Shown: positions 8,765-17,852, counted from the first letter of the stretch. The stretch: DNA of 44,604 nucleotides from Lachnospiraceae bacterium (GCA_024404495.1 JAKSPT010000022.1:1-44604); one strand, 5' to 3'. Notes: generated by a model from the letters alone, not told the origin. Numbers and translations are program-made.

Positions 8765-10399
8765 TTAGTTGGTGGTTTCTTCTTCCACGAGGCTGCCGTG
8801 ACAGAAGCGTTTTCTTAAAACCGGTTTTTCGATCTTGCCGGTGGGATTTCTCGGGACCTTGTCGAAGATGATCTTCTTCGGGCGCTTGTAGCGGGGAAGA
8901 CCGGTGCAGAACTCGTTGATCTCCTCCTCGGTGCAGGTCTCGCCTTCCTTGACCTCGACGATCGCCGCGGCGATCTCGCCCAGACGCTTGTCGGGAAGAC
9001 CGATGACGGCGACGTCCTTGATCTTGTCGTAGGCGCGGAGGAAGTCCTCGATCTGGACGGGGTAAAGGTTTTCACCGCCCGTGATGATGACGTCCTTCTT
9101 GCGGTCGACGAGGTAGATGAAGCCGTCCTCGTCCTCTCTCGCCATATCGCCGGTATAGAGCCACGTTCCGTCGAAGATCTCGTCGGTGGCTTCCTTGTTT
9201 TTATAGTAGCAGGTCATGACGCCGGGACCCTTGACGGCGAGCTCGCCGACCTTGCCTTTTTCGACGTCGTTCCGTTTGTCGTCAACGATGCGGGTCTCCC
9301 AGCCGTAGCCCGCCTTGCCGATCGCGCCGACCTTTTCCACGTTCTCGACGCCGAGGTGGACGCAGCCGGGGCCGATGGACTCGCTCAGCCCGTAGTTGGT
9401 GTCGTATTTATGATGCGGGAAGACCGCGAGCCAGCGGCGGATCAGGCTCGGGGGGACCGGCTGCGCGCCGATGTGCATCAGGCGCCAGCGGTCGAGATAA
9501 TAATCGGAGAGCTTGATCCTGCCCGATTCGATCGCGTCGAGGATGTCCTGTGCCCACGGCACGAGCAGCCAGACGATCGAGCATTTTTCCTCGGTCACGG
9601 TGCGTAAGATCCATTCCGGCTTGATGCCGCGCAGGATGACCGCCTTCGAGCCCGAAAGGAGGGAGCCGAACCAATGCATCTTCGCGCCGGTGTGATAGAG
9701 CGGCGGGATGCAGAGGAAGACGTCGTCGCGGGTCTGTCCGTGATGGTTCTGCTCGACGACCGCCGCCCAATAGAGCGAGCGGTGCTTGTGCAGGATCGCC
9801 TTCGGGAAGCCGGTGGTGCCGGAGGAGAAATAGATCGCGGCGTAATCCTCCTCGGTCATCGAGACGGGAGGCAACTTTTCGGAGCAGTAGCGGGAGAGGG
9901 CGAGGCAGTCCTCCGCGTAAGCGGGAACGTCCTTGCCGACGAAGAAGAGATGGGTCCCCTCCAGCTTGTCGCGGATCGCGTCGATACGGGTGATGAACTC
10001 GGGACCGAAGACGAGGAGTTCGATATCGGCGAGTCCGACGCAGTAAAGGATCTCGTCCGCGGAATAGCGGTAATTGAGCGGCACGACGATGCAGCCCGCC
10101 TTCAGGATGCCGAAATAGATCGGGAGCCATTCGATGCAGTTCATCATCAGGATGCCGACCTTGGTCTCTCTTTTCACACCGCGGGAAAGAAGCAGATTGG
10201 CAACGCGGTTCGCCTGCGCGTCAAAGGCTTCCCAGGTGATCTCACGGCGGTAGGGCGTATCGGAGGAGGCACCGGCAACGAGGCTCATTTCGCGCCAGGT
10301 CACGGCGCTGTCCCTTGCCTCGGAGGGGCTGATCTCGACGAGAGCGGTCTCCCCGCCGTACAGACGGGCGTTCCGCTCCAGCAGTTCGGTGATAATCAT
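8765..10399 (-). CDS. AMP-dependent acyl-CoA synthetase, first gene of the operon
   Basis: 544 residues, full-length ANL-superfamily ligase. Visible marks: IYFSSGTTGFPKAILHKHR (phosphate loop, about 190), Y-G-L-S-E-S (about 330), Y-T-G-D-M (about 415), D-R-K-K-D-V-I-I-T-G-G-E-N-L-Y-P (hinge, about 430) and P-T-G-K-I-E-K with the catalytic lysine near the end. It activates a carboxylic acid with ATP and CoA; an aryl or branched-chain acid fits the operon best, but long-chain acids cannot be excluded. The presence of two ligases of different subfamilies in one operon suggests two acids or two directions. A consensus promoter lies 46 nt upstream. Confidence 0.92.
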   Translation of the reverse strand: MIITELLERNARLYGGETALVEISPSEARDSAVTWREMSLVAGASSDTPYRREITWEAFDAQANRVANLLLSRGVKRETKVGILMMNCIEWLPIYFGILKAGCIVVPLNYRYSADEILYCVGLADIELLVFGPEFITRIDAIRDKLEGTHLFFVGKDVPAYAEDCLALSRYCSEKLPPVSMTEEDYAAIYFSSGTTGFPKAILHKHRSLYWAAVVEQNHHGQTRDDVFLCIPPLYHTGAKMHWFGSLLSGSKAVILRGIKPEWILRTVTEEKCSIVWLLVPWAQDILDAIESGRIKLSDYYLDRWRLMHIGAQPVPPSLIRRWLAVFPHHKYDTNYGLSESIGPGCVHLGVENVEKVGAIGKAGYGWETRIVDDKRNDVEKGKVGELAVKGPGVMTCYYKNKEATDEIFDGTWLYTGDMAREDEDGFIYLVDRKKDVIITGGENLYPVQIEDFLRAYDKIKDVAVIGLPDKRLGEIAAAIVEVKEGETCTEEEINEFCTGLPRYKRPKKIIFDKVPRNPTGKIEKPVLRKRFCHGSLVEEETTN

Positions 10400-10444
10400 A
10401 GAGGGTATCCTTTCGCTGAAAACGCAATAATTACAGATAATAGC

Positions 10445-10473
10445 ATTCTATCACAATTCGCGGCGGGTGTCAA
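10445..10473 (-). promoter_or_regulatory. SigmaA-type promoter of the six-gene minus operon
   Basis: On the minus strand: TTGACA (10473-10468), 17 nt, TAGAAT (10450-10445). No second promoter is obvious down to the aminotransferase. Confidence 0.85.
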
Positions 10474-10540
10474 GAATCATTTCCCGAAACGTGCGTCCGG
10501 AGCGGAAGAAAAAGGAAAAAACGGGGCTGTTTTTTCCCTA

Positions 10541-10569
10541 TTGACGAATGAAGGACCCTGTGATATAAT
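10541..10569 (+). promoter_or_regulatory. SigmaA-type promoter of the TerB/ATPase unit
   Basis: TTGACG (10541-10546), 17 nt, TATAAT (10564-10569); the ribosome site AGGAGGG follows and the ATG is at 10607. It is divergent from the operon promoter at 10445-10473. Confidence 0.85.
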
Positions 10570-10606
10570 AATATGATAAGATCGCGGAACGAGAGGAGGG
10601 AGCGGA

Positions 10607-12643
10607 ATGAGCGATACCGGAAAAAAGACCCGGATGGAAGAGGTCGATTCGTTCTGGGACCTTTCGGATATGATGCCGAAAAAGCGCCCCTCCGGTTCCC
10701 GTCCGTTCGCTTCCGATACCGGCGCCGCTTACGTGAACGTCGGAGAGACGGAAAGCGTCCGCACCGAACCGATCCCGCCCCGTTCCGAAGCGGATAAGCT
10801 CCGTTATGCTTCGGAGAGAATCGCCCTTGCGTCGGATAAGCTCCGCTTCGCAAGGGAAGCGCTCGAAGCGGCAGGGCAGGGCACCGAAGCGGATAAGCTG
10901 CGCTGCGCTTCGGATAAACTGCGCCTCGCAAGGGAAGCGCTCGAAGCGGCGCAGCAGCGCGCCTCCGTGAAAAAGACGATGCCCGACGTTTCCGCGCCGC
11001 GGCACTTCGCGGAGGACTCCTCCTTTGCGGAGATCACCGTCACGCCGGTCCCCGACCGCGGGGAGACGAAAAGCGAGCCGGTGCCGAAAAACGCGCCCGG
11101 TCCCGCCCTCAGGCGAAGCGGTGATCCGGACGGCAGGCGCGACCTCTCGGATTTCACGCTGAAAACCGAACCGACGAGACCTCTTCTCGAATACCTGCCC
11201 GAGGACAATCCGCTCCTCGTGAAGGTCTCGGTCTATCCGTGGCATTCCGGCACGCCCTATTTCGGCGATTTCCACGCCGAGGTCGACCGGTATCTGACCG
11301 GAGAACCCGAAGAAACCGATTACGTCCCCTTTTTCGGCTATATGCCCCTGCCGCACACGCTCGAACCGGCACAGAAAAATTATTATCTCTGGTTCCGTGA
11401 CCGCGTGAACGCGGGGGAATATCCCGAGGCGGACTTCTCATATCTTCTCCTGTACACCTACGAGATCCTGATCCTGCCCGACCGCATCCCGCCCGAGGAG
11501 GGCATCCGCCGTCTTTCGGGTATGTGGGGGCATTACAGGGAGCGGTTCCCCCGTCTTGACGCCTATCTGACCGAATGGGTGACCGATTACTGTCTGATCC
11601 ATCGCGTCTCCCCCGATCTGACGGCGCTTTCCGCCGCGCTCCCCGAGATCACGCGGCGCTCCTCTCTGCGGGAATTCTGGCTCGGGCTGGAAAAGAAAGA
11701 CGGCGATCCGCTGTCCTCCGCGCTCTACCGCTACGGCTCGAACTATAACTGGGAAACGAGCAAATACTGCGACGAAACGACCCGCCCCGCGTTTGAAAAG
11801 CACATGGAGGCGGCGTTCCGCTTCGCGTTTTCGCGCGCGGGCAGGGACGGGAGCGGCAGACTGCGGCTGAAGCAGATGTTCCACACCCGCGTTATCCGTG
11901 AGACCTATCTCGGCGCGCCCTGCGAATACAGCGTCAGACGGCGCCTTGAGATCGAATATTATTCCTGCACCCGCTCGGCGGAGCTGCGGTTCGCCGTGAC
12001 CGACGCCGTGCGCTATATCGAAAACCAGATCCGCGCGCTGCTCGGCGTCAAGAGCCGCTACCGCGTCGCGGGGCTCGACCCGACGCTGAAGGAGGGCATC
12101 GACCTCTATTTCGCGCCCTTCCGGAAAAGGAAAGCGGAGGAAGAGGCGGAAAAACGCCGCGAGGCGCGGGAGGAGACCCGCAGCCCGATCAACGAAGCGC
12201 TGTACGAAGCCCTTTCCACCGGTTTTTCGGAGGAAGAGGCGAAAAAGATCGAGGAAAACGCTTGGGACACCACCGAACGGCTGGTGGACGCCTTTTCCGG
12301 AGAGCCCGACCGGGACGCTTTCCCGGCGGAGATCGCTTCGGTCCCTTTCCCCGGGGAAGAAACGCTTCCCGAAGCGGAGACCGCGGAGGAAGAAGAAGCC
12401 GCGCCCCCGCCCGCCGACGGCAATCCGGTGCGCGCGGGCTTTGAAGCGCTGCTTGCCGGGGAGAACGGCAGGCTGAACGCGATCGCGAAAAACGCAAACC
12501 TGCTTCCCGATACCCTGATCGAGAAGATGAACCTTGCCGCCTTTGATTATCTCGGCGATATCGCCGTCGAACCCGACGGAGACACCGGATGGCGGCTGAT
12601 CGAAGATTATAAGGAGGAGATTTCCGGATGGATGCGTCGGTAA
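10607..12643 (+). CDS. TerB_N / TerB_C domain protein with coiled-coil repeat
   Basis: 678 residues. Residues 1-190 are charged and low in complexity. At about 63-123 a motif is repeated (A-D-K-L-R, then LAREALEAA), predicted as a coiled coil. From about 205 the TerB_N signature appears: W-H-S-G-T-P-Y-F-G-D-F-H-A-E-V-D-R-Y-L, Y-V-P-F-F-G-Y-M-P-L, then a helical stretch. The last about 100 residues fit TerB_C (leucine-rich helix, then D-Y-K-E-E-I). TerB-type proteins were first tied to tellurite and stress responses; many sit in putative defence or DNA-related gene sets. Its 3' end overlaps the next gene by 16 bases, so the two are coupled. Role inferred: scaffold or sensor for the ATPase. No enzyme motif seen. 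Confidence 0.82.
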   Translation: MSDTGKKTRMEEVDSFWDLSDMMPKKRPSGSRPFASDTGAAYVNVGETESVRTEPIPPRSEADKLRYASERIALASDKLRFAREALEAAGQGTEADKLRCASDKLRLAREALEAAQQRASVKKTMPDVSAPRHFAEDSSFAEITVTPVPDRGETKSEPVPKNAPGPALRRSGDPDGRRDLSDFTLKTEPTRPLLEYLPEDNPLLVKVSVYPWHSGTPYFGDFHAEVDRYLTGEPEETDYVPFFGYMPLPHTLEPAQKNYYLWFRDRVNAGEYPEADFSYLLLYTYEILILPDRIPPEEGIRRLSGMWGHYRERFPRLDAYLTEWVTDYCLIHRVSPDLTALSAALPEITRRSSLREFWLGLEKKDGDPLSSALYRYGSNYNWETSKYCDETTRPAFEKHMEAAFRFAFSRAGRDGSGRLRLKQMFHTRVIRETYLGAPCEYSVRRRLEIEYYSCTRSAELRFAVTDAVRYIENQIRALLGVKSRYRVAGLDPTLKEGIDLYFAPFRKRKAEEEAEKRREAREETRSPINEALYEALSTGFSEEEAKKIEENAWDTTERLVDAFSGEPDRDAFPAEIASVPFPGEETLPEAETAEEEEAAPPPADGNPVRAGFEALLAGENGRLNAIAKNANLLPDTLIEKMNLAAFDYLGDIAVEPDGDTGWRLIEDYKEEISGWMRR

Positions 12644-13953
12644 AGGTCCCGAAGAGGATCCTCGCGTCATTGATGAATTCGATCTCGGCGGGCGTCGTGC
12701 CCCGCGTGGGCGCGCCCTATATCGCCATCGGACGCGACGAGGAAGTGAAGGCGCTGCTTTCCGACCTCGAAACGGTGGACGACGGCGGCGGCTCGATGCG
12801 CTTTCTGATCGGCAAATACGGCAGCGGCAAAAGCTTTCTGATGCAGCTCATACGCGGCTACGCGATGAGCCGGGGCTTCGTCTGCGCCGACTGCGACCTC
12901 TCCCCCGAGCGCCGTATCTGCGGCACGAAGGGGACCGGCATCGCCACCTACCGCGAGCTGATCCGCAACCTTTCCACCCAGACCAACCCGGAGGGCGGCG
13001 CCCTGCCGCAGATCGTTTCGGGCTGGCTTTCGGGCATCCGCGCCTCGCTCGCCGCGGAGGGGCTTTCCCCCGATTCGGATGAATTTGAAAAGAAGGTCGA
13101 GGAGAGGGTCTATTCGGTCGCGAGAGAGCTGGAGGATCAGGTCGGCGGCTTCGATTTTGCCCGCGTCATTGCGCTTTATCACCGCGCGACGGTCCACGGG
13201 GACGAGGAAAAGAAATCCGCCTGCCTCCGCTGGCTGCGCGGCGAATTCAATACCCGCACCGAAGCAAAATCGGCGCTCGGCGTCGGCTCGGTCATCTGCG
13301 ACGAAACGTGGTACGACGCGATCAAGCTCCTCGCCGCCTTTCTGAAAAAGACGGGCAGCCGGGGCCTCATCCTGTTCATCGACGAGTGCGTCAATCTGTA
13401 TAAGATCCCCAACCGCGTTTCCCGCGAGAACAACTACGAAAAGATCCTTTCGATGTTCAACGATACCCTGCAGGGGCACGCTCCCGGACTCGGGATCATC
13501 ATGGGCGGCACGCCGCAGTTCCTTGAGGACACCAGACGCGGGCTTTACAGCTACGAGGCGCTGAAAAGCCGCCTTTCGGACGGAAAATTCTCGGACGGGA
13601 CCTATAAAAACCTGCTCGGACCGGTGATAAGGCTCCGCCGCCTCTCGGACAACGAGCTTTACGCGCTCATCACCCGTCTGACGAAGCTCCACGGACAGTA
13701 TTATAACTGGGAGCCGCGCGTGACCGCGGAGGAAACGAAGGTCTTCCTTTCCTCCTGCCTCGCCCGCGCGGGCGCCGACGCGATGATCACGCCGCGCGAG
13801 ATCATCCGCGACTATCTGATGGTGCTGAACATCCTTCTGCAGAATCCGGAAGCCTCCTTCTCCGAAATTTCGGGGGAGGGGACCGTGACCCTCGCCCCCG
13901 CCTCCGGCAGCGGGGAGACCGGGGAAGACGAATTTGCCGATATTACGTTCTGA
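12628..13953 (+). CDS. BREX-type ATP-binding protein (DUF2791/BrxD-like P-loop ATPase)
   Basis: 441 residues. Walker A is G-K-Y-G-S-G-K-S (62-69); Walker B is L-I-L-F-I-D-E-C (248-255, D252/E253); a sensor-like M-G-G-T-P-Q-F follows at about 290. The N-terminal start (V-P-K-R-I-L-A-S-L-M-N-S-I-S-A-G-V-V-P) and overall layout are those of the DUF2791 family, which includes BrxD of BREX phage-defence loci. The family is AAA-like and thought to act on DNA with a helicase. A GGAGGAG lies 8 nt before the ATG, inside the TerB gene. No helicase, methylase or PglZ is nearby, so this is not a complete BREX locus. Confidence 0.85.
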   Translation: MDASVKVPKRILASLMNSISAGVVPRVGAPYIAIGRDEEVKALLSDLETVDDGGGSMRFLIGKYGSGKSFLMQLIRGYAMSRGFVCADCDLSPERRICGTKGTGIATYRELIRNLSTQTNPEGGALPQIVSGWLSGIRASLAAEGLSPDSDEFEKKVEERVYSVARELEDQVGGFDFARVIALYHRATVHGDEEKKSACLRWLRGEFNTRTEAKSALGVGSVICDETWYDAIKLLAAFLKKTGSRGLILFIDECVNLYKIPNRVSRENNYEKILSMFNDTLQGHAPGLGIIMGGTPQFLEDTRRGLYSYEALKSRLSDGKFSDGTYKNLLGPVIRLRRLSDNELYALITRLTKLHGQYYNWEPRVTAEETKVFLSSCLARAGADAMITPREIIRDYLMVLNILLQNPEASFSEISGEGTVTLAPASGSGETGEDEFADITF

Positions 13954-13960
13954 AAAGTCT

Positions 13961-15259
13961 ATGAGTATCAATCAAAACAGGAAGGTGCGGCTCGGCATCG
14001 TGATCGGCGTCCTCAGCCTCTTCGTCAGCTTTGCGCTGATCGCGGCGGGGATCGCGGTCTATACGAGCGGCAGGCTGCCCTTCTTCCGCGGTGAGGAGAC
14101 CGCACCGGGAACGACCGCGCGCGGGATCATCATCATTCCGGGCTCGAAAACCGACCCGACCGGGGAAACGACCGGTGAATCGGAGACGGAACCGGAGACG
14201 GAACCGAAGACGGAGCCGGGAACGGAAACCGGACCCGCGACCGATCCGGCAACGGATCCGATCACCGAACCCGTGACCGAACCGATCACCGAACCGATCA
14301 CCGAACCCGTGACCGAACCGATCACCGAACCGGTCACCGAACCCGTGACCGAACCTGTTACCGAACCGACAACGGAACCCGTGACGGAACCGATCACCGA
14401 ACCCGTGACCGAACCCGTCACCGAGCCCGTGACCGAACCGGTCACCGAGCCTGTCACCGAGCCCGTAACGGAACCCGTGACGGAGCCGGAAACGGAGCCG
14501 GAAACGGAGCCGGAAACGGAGCCGGAAACGGAGCCCGTTACAGAACCCGTGACCGATCCCGTATGGGAATACGATTACAGCCGTCCGGTCCCGCCGACCG
14601 AAACCGTCGGCAAGGGGTATTTTGACCGCGCCGCGATGGTCGGCGACTCGATGACCTACGGTTTGCTGACAAAATATCAGTACGGGATCTTCTCGGGCGT
14701 CACCCCGCTCTGCATGGTCGGAGCGAGCGGCGTCAAGGTCTCGACCGGAGAGGAAGTATTCGCGCCGTGGGATAAGCCCAATTACAACGGGCTGATGCCC
14801 GACTGGACCTCTACGTTCCGGCACGCCGGGGAACGGATCATCGATTATTACGACGACCTCGGCGATCCCGCCGCGATCTATCTGCTTTACGGCGCGAACG
14901 ATACGTGGGCGCCGAACTATACTTACATTACCTCCTACCGCTCGCTGATCACGAGGCTGAAACGGCTCTATCCGTCGGCGAGCATCTACGTGACCTCGGT
15001 CTTCCCGCTCGGCAAATCCTACGCGGAGGATCCGGACTGGGGCGGACGCTTCGGCGGCAACCGAAAGATCGTCGAAATGAACGCCGCGCTTCAGCAGATG
15101 TGCTATGAAGACAAGGTCTACTTCCTCGACGTGTATTCCGTTCTCGTCAACGAGTACGGCGATCTGCGCGCCGAGTACGCCTCTTACGACGGGCTCCATC
15201 TCTCGGATGCCGGAAAGCAGGCGTGGATGGATTACCTCTGCTGGCACGCCGTGACGTGA
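13961..15259 (+). CDS. Membrane-anchored SGNH/GDSL hydrolase with Thr-Glu-Pro stalk
   Basis: 432 residues with ATG at 13961; an upstream TTG frame would overlap the ATPase gene and is less likely. A short basic start and one membrane helix (about 12-33) place the rest outside. Residues about 72-198 are a stalk of T-E-P-x units. The catalytic part follows: block I M-V-G-D-S-M-T-Y (Ser near 229), block III G-A-N-D (about 310), block V D-G-L-H-L-S (about 410, His). These hydrolases remove acyl or acetyl groups from sugars or lipids; cell-wall or glycan deacetylation is likely. The start follows the ATPase stop by 7 nt with a weak ribosome site, so co-transcription is likely but a shared task is not shown. 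Confidence 0.88.
   Translation: MSINQNRKVRLGIVIGVLSLFVSFALIAAGIAVYTSGRLPFFRGEETAPGTTARGIIIIPGSKTDPTGETTGESETEPETEPKTEPGTETGPATDPATDPITEPVTEPITEPITEPVTEPITEPVTEPVTEPVTEPTTEPVTEPITEPVTEPVTEPVTEPVTEPVTEPVTEPVTEPETEPETEPETEPETEPVTEPVTDPVWEYDYSRPVPPTETVGKGYFDRAAMVGDSMTYGLLTKYQYGIFSGVTPLCMVGASGVKVSTGEEVFAPWDKPNYNGLMPDWTSTFRHAGERIIDYYDDLGDPAAIYLLYGANDTWAPNYTYITSYRSLITRLKRLYPSASIYVTSVFPLGKSYAEDPDWGGRFGGNRKIVEMNAALQQMCYEDKVYFLDVYSVLVNEYGDLRAEYASYDGLHLSDAGKQAWMDYLCWHAVT
14176..14557 (+). repeat. Degenerate 6/12-bp repeats coding the Thr-Glu-Pro stalk
   Basis: About 380 bp of ACCGAACCCGTG-type units encoding T-E-P-V and T-E-P-I/E. Codons vary (ACC/ACG, GAA/GAG, CCG/CCC), so selection acts on the peptide as well as on copy number. 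Such tracts change length easily. Confidence 0.9.
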
Positions 15260-15329
15260 ATGAACAAAATCACCAAAAAGGCGGGGAAAAGTTCGTTCAA
15301 TATAATATAGTACAAAAGTTTACAATATA

Positions 15330-15358
15330 TTGACAATTGATTTTGGCGGCGCTATAAT
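15330..15358 (+). promoter_or_regulatory. Promoter of array gene 1
   Basis: TTGACA (15330-15335), 17 nt, TATAAT (15353-15358). Confidence 0.88.
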
Positions 15359-15400
15359 AAGAAAAGGATAATATCCGAATATTTATATGGAGGAAAAACC

Positions 15401-16537
15401 ATGAAAAAGATTCTCGCATCTCTGCTCATAGTCTGCACGCTGATCTGCGCCATGACGATTTTCGCATCCGCAGCTGATGACGTTGTGATCAAGTTCCGTC
15501 CCGATGGAACCAAGAACGAAGGCTACATCGTTGAAGACACGAACGCACACGTCAACACCACCCAGTATTTCTGCGACGCGGGTACCCACGTCACCATGAA
15601 GTTCTCCGGCGATTTCAAGACCGCCAACGCCGTCACCTTCCAGTGCGGTGTCTGGGGCTGGCTCCGCGTTTCCCTTTCTCAGGACAACGCGACCTGGACC
15701 GACCTTTACGTTGCTGATAAGGTCGTCGACTCCACCACCATGTCCTTTGATCTGACCGACAAGATCGACAAGAACAAGGGCGACATCTACATCCGTATCG
15801 CTCACGCCAACTTCGAGTACACCGCTGACGGTGTTACCCAGAAGGCAGGTACTGAGGGCGGCAACGGCGGCTCTCTCCTGTTCAATCAGGACGCGATCCT
15901 GACCATCAAGAACACCAAGCACGACAAGGTCGTTCCGATCTACGGTTTCGAAGAAGACATCAAGGGCGCTCCCGCCAACACCGATAACAAGGTTGACGGC
16001 GCTGCTTCCGTCGTCTACACCTTCGGCGCTGCCGACGGCACCAAGGTCATCTGGAAGAACCTCGACGCTCCCGTTGACTGCACCGGCTGCGATAACGTTG
16101 AACTCTACTTCTACGTCTCCGACGTTGCCCTCTTCGATGAGATCGGCGGCGGTCAGCTTGAGATCACCTCCGGCGGTGACTGCGATAAGGAAGAGACCTC
16201 CTGGAGCACCGACTCCCTGAAGAGCCACGTCGTCGGCACTCCCAAGGCGGGCTGGAACCTCCTCCGCTTCGGTATCGGCGGCGCCTGCGACTTCTCCAGA
16301 GTCAACTACGTCCGTATCTACATCCCGAACTGCGGTGCCGACAAGGAAGGCAAGCAGATCGGTCTCGATATGCTGTACGCCTGCGGCGCTGACGCTACCG
16401 TCACGCCCACGATCGCCGGCAACGATCCCACTCCCGACGATCCTACTCCCGCGACCTTCGACGCCGTTTCTTCCGTCGCCGTCGCCGCTGTCGCCGCTCT
16501 CGGCGTCGCGCTCGTCGCTTCCAAGAAGAGACATTGA
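15401..16537 (+). CDS. Array gene 1: secreted modular protein, module order B-A
   Basis: 378 residues. Signal peptide about 1-24 (MKKILASLLIVCTLICAM, cut after A-S-A). Residues about 25-173 form module B (W-L-R-V-S-L-S-Q-D-N-A-T-W, D-L-T-D-K-I, G-D-I-Y-I-R-I-A). Residues about 190-338 form module A (V-D-C-T-G-C-D-N-V-E-L-Y-F-Y-V-S-D, E-I-T-S-G-G-D-C-D-K-E-E-T-S-W, G-W-N-L-L-R-F, V-R-I-Y). A D-P-T-P linker and the common T-F-D-A tail follow. Both modules look like beta-sandwich, carbohydrate-binding-like domains, but I cannot name a family with certainty. The B-A order is unique in the array. A GGAGG lies 9 nt before the ATG. Confidence 0.88.
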   Translation: MKKILASLLIVCTLICAMTIFASAADDVVIKFRPDGTKNEGYIVEDTNAHVNTTQYFCDAGTHVTMKFSGDFKTANAVTFQCGVWGWLRVSLSQDNATWTDLYVADKVVDSTTMSFDLTDKIDKNKGDIYIRIAHANFEYTADGVTQKAGTEGGNGGSLLFNQDAILTIKNTKHDKVVPIYGFEEDIKGAPANTDNKVDGAASVVYTFGAADGTKVIWKNLDAPVDCTGCDNVELYFYVSDVALFDEIGGGQLEITSGGDCDKEETSWSTDSLKSHVVGTPKAGWNLLRFGIGGACDFSRVNYVRIYIPNCGADKEGKQIGLDMLYACGADATVTPTIAGNDPTPDDPTPATFDAVSSVAVAAVAALGVALVASKKRH

Positions 16538-16552
16538 TTCTTCATTGAATTC

Positions 16553-16585
16553 AAAAGGAAACCGTCTTCGGACGGTTTCCTTTTT
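16553..16585 (+). terminator. Terminator of array gene 1
   Basis: AAAGGAAACCGTC, loop TTCG, GACGGTTTCCTTT, then a T run. Confidence 0.95.
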
Positions 16586-16620
16586 GCTTTGTTGCTGTTG
16601 ACATTTTTGTTATGAAACTG

Positions 16621-16649
16621 TTGACAAATATCAAATGTCATATTATAAT
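16621..16649 (+). promoter_or_regulatory. Promoter of array gene 2
   Basis: TTGACA (16621-16626), 17 nt, TATAAT (16644-16649). It is followed by TATGGAGGAAA before the start. Confidence 0.9.
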
Positions 16650-16683
16650 GGTAGTATCAAAATTTATATGGAGGAAAATGACC

Positions 16684-17766
16684 ATGAAAAAGTTACTCGC
16701 GTCTCTTCTCGTTATCTCCGCACTTCTTTCCTGCATGATCATCGGTGTTTCCGCGGGCGCTCCCGGCGGCAACTCCACCTACGTTCAGGGCACGACCATC
16801 TGGGGTCAGTTCCCGCTCATCTGGACGATCAAGTTTGCTCCCACCGATATTACCGGTGCCGTCTCCCTCAAGTTCGACCTGTACGTCAGCAAGGCCGCTG
16901 ATTTCAAGATGGACGCATTTGAGGTCGGTTCCGAGGATGCCTGCGATACCGAAGAGCGTCAGTTCGGTCTTTCCGCGTTCGGTGCGCTTCAGGACGGTTG
17001 GAATACCGTTACCATGAGCCTGAACGGCGGCGAACAGAAGGCAGACGCTCTGTTCAATTTCGCGGAATTCAAGCGTATCCGTATGTTCCGCAACGTTGAG
17101 CGCGATAAGGAAGCCAACGTCGAGGTCGGTCTCCGCAACATCGTTGCCGTCAAGGAAGACGGTACCGAGATCAAGATCGGCAATGCGCTTGACACCGGCG
17201 TACTTGAAGGCAACGTCCGCACTTACGCGTTCGAGCTCTATCAGGAGTCCGAGGAAAAGTATCTGCTGAGAACCAACGCCGGCGACAACAAGACCCAGCG
17301 TTTCTCCGATGGAAAGCTTGAAACCGTTTACGCTTTCGGTATGGTCGATACCGATAAGATCGAAAAGGTTGAGTTCAGTGCGAAGCTCGGCTGCCAGCTC
17401 CTTCTTCAGGTTTCCAATGACGATAAGAACTGGGTTACCGTTTACGAGTTTGTTCGTCCCGACGATCCGGATCATCCCGAAGCAGGTGCCGACATCAAGG
17501 TTTACGATTTCGATCTGACCGATAAATGGACGAAGGGCGACGCGCTCTTTATCCGCATTGCCGACTCCTCTCCCGAAGACGGTTGGGGCGGAAGCATCTT
17601 CAAGGATAACGTCAACACCCTGAAGGTCACCTATAAGTCCGACGCTCCCGTCGATCCCACTCCCGTTGATCCTACTCCCACAACCTTCGACGCCGTTTCT
17701 TCCGTCGCCGTTGCCGCTGTTGCCGCTCTCGGCATCGCGCTCGTCGCTTCCAAGAAGAGACATTGA
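16684..17766 (+). CDS. Array gene 2: secreted modular protein, module order A-B
   Basis: 360 residues from the ATG at 16684. An in-frame ATG two codons earlier sits too close to GGAGG, and starts further up would cover the promoter. Signal peptide about 1-24. Module A about 38-160: F-A-P-T-D-I-T-G, L-K-F-D-L-Y-V-S, F-E-V-G-S, G-W-N-T-V, R-I-R-M-F, then N-I-V-A-V-K. Module B about 170-318: CQLLLQVSNDDKNW, F-D-L-T-D-K-W, I-R-I-A-D-S-S-P-E-D-G-W-G-G. Then D-P-T-P repeats and the common tail. Module B is nearly identical to that of gene 3. No enzyme motif; export to the surface is the only safe statement. Confidence 0.88.
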   Translation: MKKLLASLLVISALLSCMIIGVSAGAPGGNSTYVQGTTIWGQFPLIWTIKFAPTDITGAVSLKFDLYVSKAADFKMDAFEVGSEDACDTEERQFGLSAFGALQDGWNTVTMSLNGGEQKADALFNFAEFKRIRMFRNVERDKEANVEVGLRNIVAVKEDGTEIKIGNALDTGVLEGNVRTYAFELYQESEEKYLLRTNAGDNKTQRFSDGKLETVYAFGMVDTDKIEKVEFSAKLGCQLLLQVSNDDKNWVTVYEFVRPDDPDHPEAGADIKVYDFDLTDKWTKGDALFIRIADSSPEDGWGGSIFKDNVNTLKVTYKSDAPVDPTPVDPTPTTFDAVSSVAVAAVAALGIALVASKKRH

Positions 17767-17784
17767 TTCTTCACTGAATCCTAC

Positions 17785-17817
17785 GGAAACTCTCCCTCGG
17801 GAGAGTTTCCTTTTTTT
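17785..17817 (+). terminator. Terminator of array gene 2
   Basis: GGAAACTCTCC, loop CTCG, GGAGAGTTTCC, then seven T. Confidence 0.95.
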
Positions 17818-17852
17818 GTTATAAAACTGCTGATGCTTTTATTATGAAACTG

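Noticed and set aside
10607..13953. A complete BREX or tellurite-resistance operon
   Set aside because: Only a TerB-type protein and a BrxD-like ATPase are present; no PglX, PglZ, BrxC, TerC, TerD or helicase is seen in the window.
14176..14557. Possible CRISPR array in the regular repeats
   Set aside because: Units are 6 to 12 bp, in frame and without unique spacers; they code a Thr-Glu-Pro stalk. No cas gene is near.
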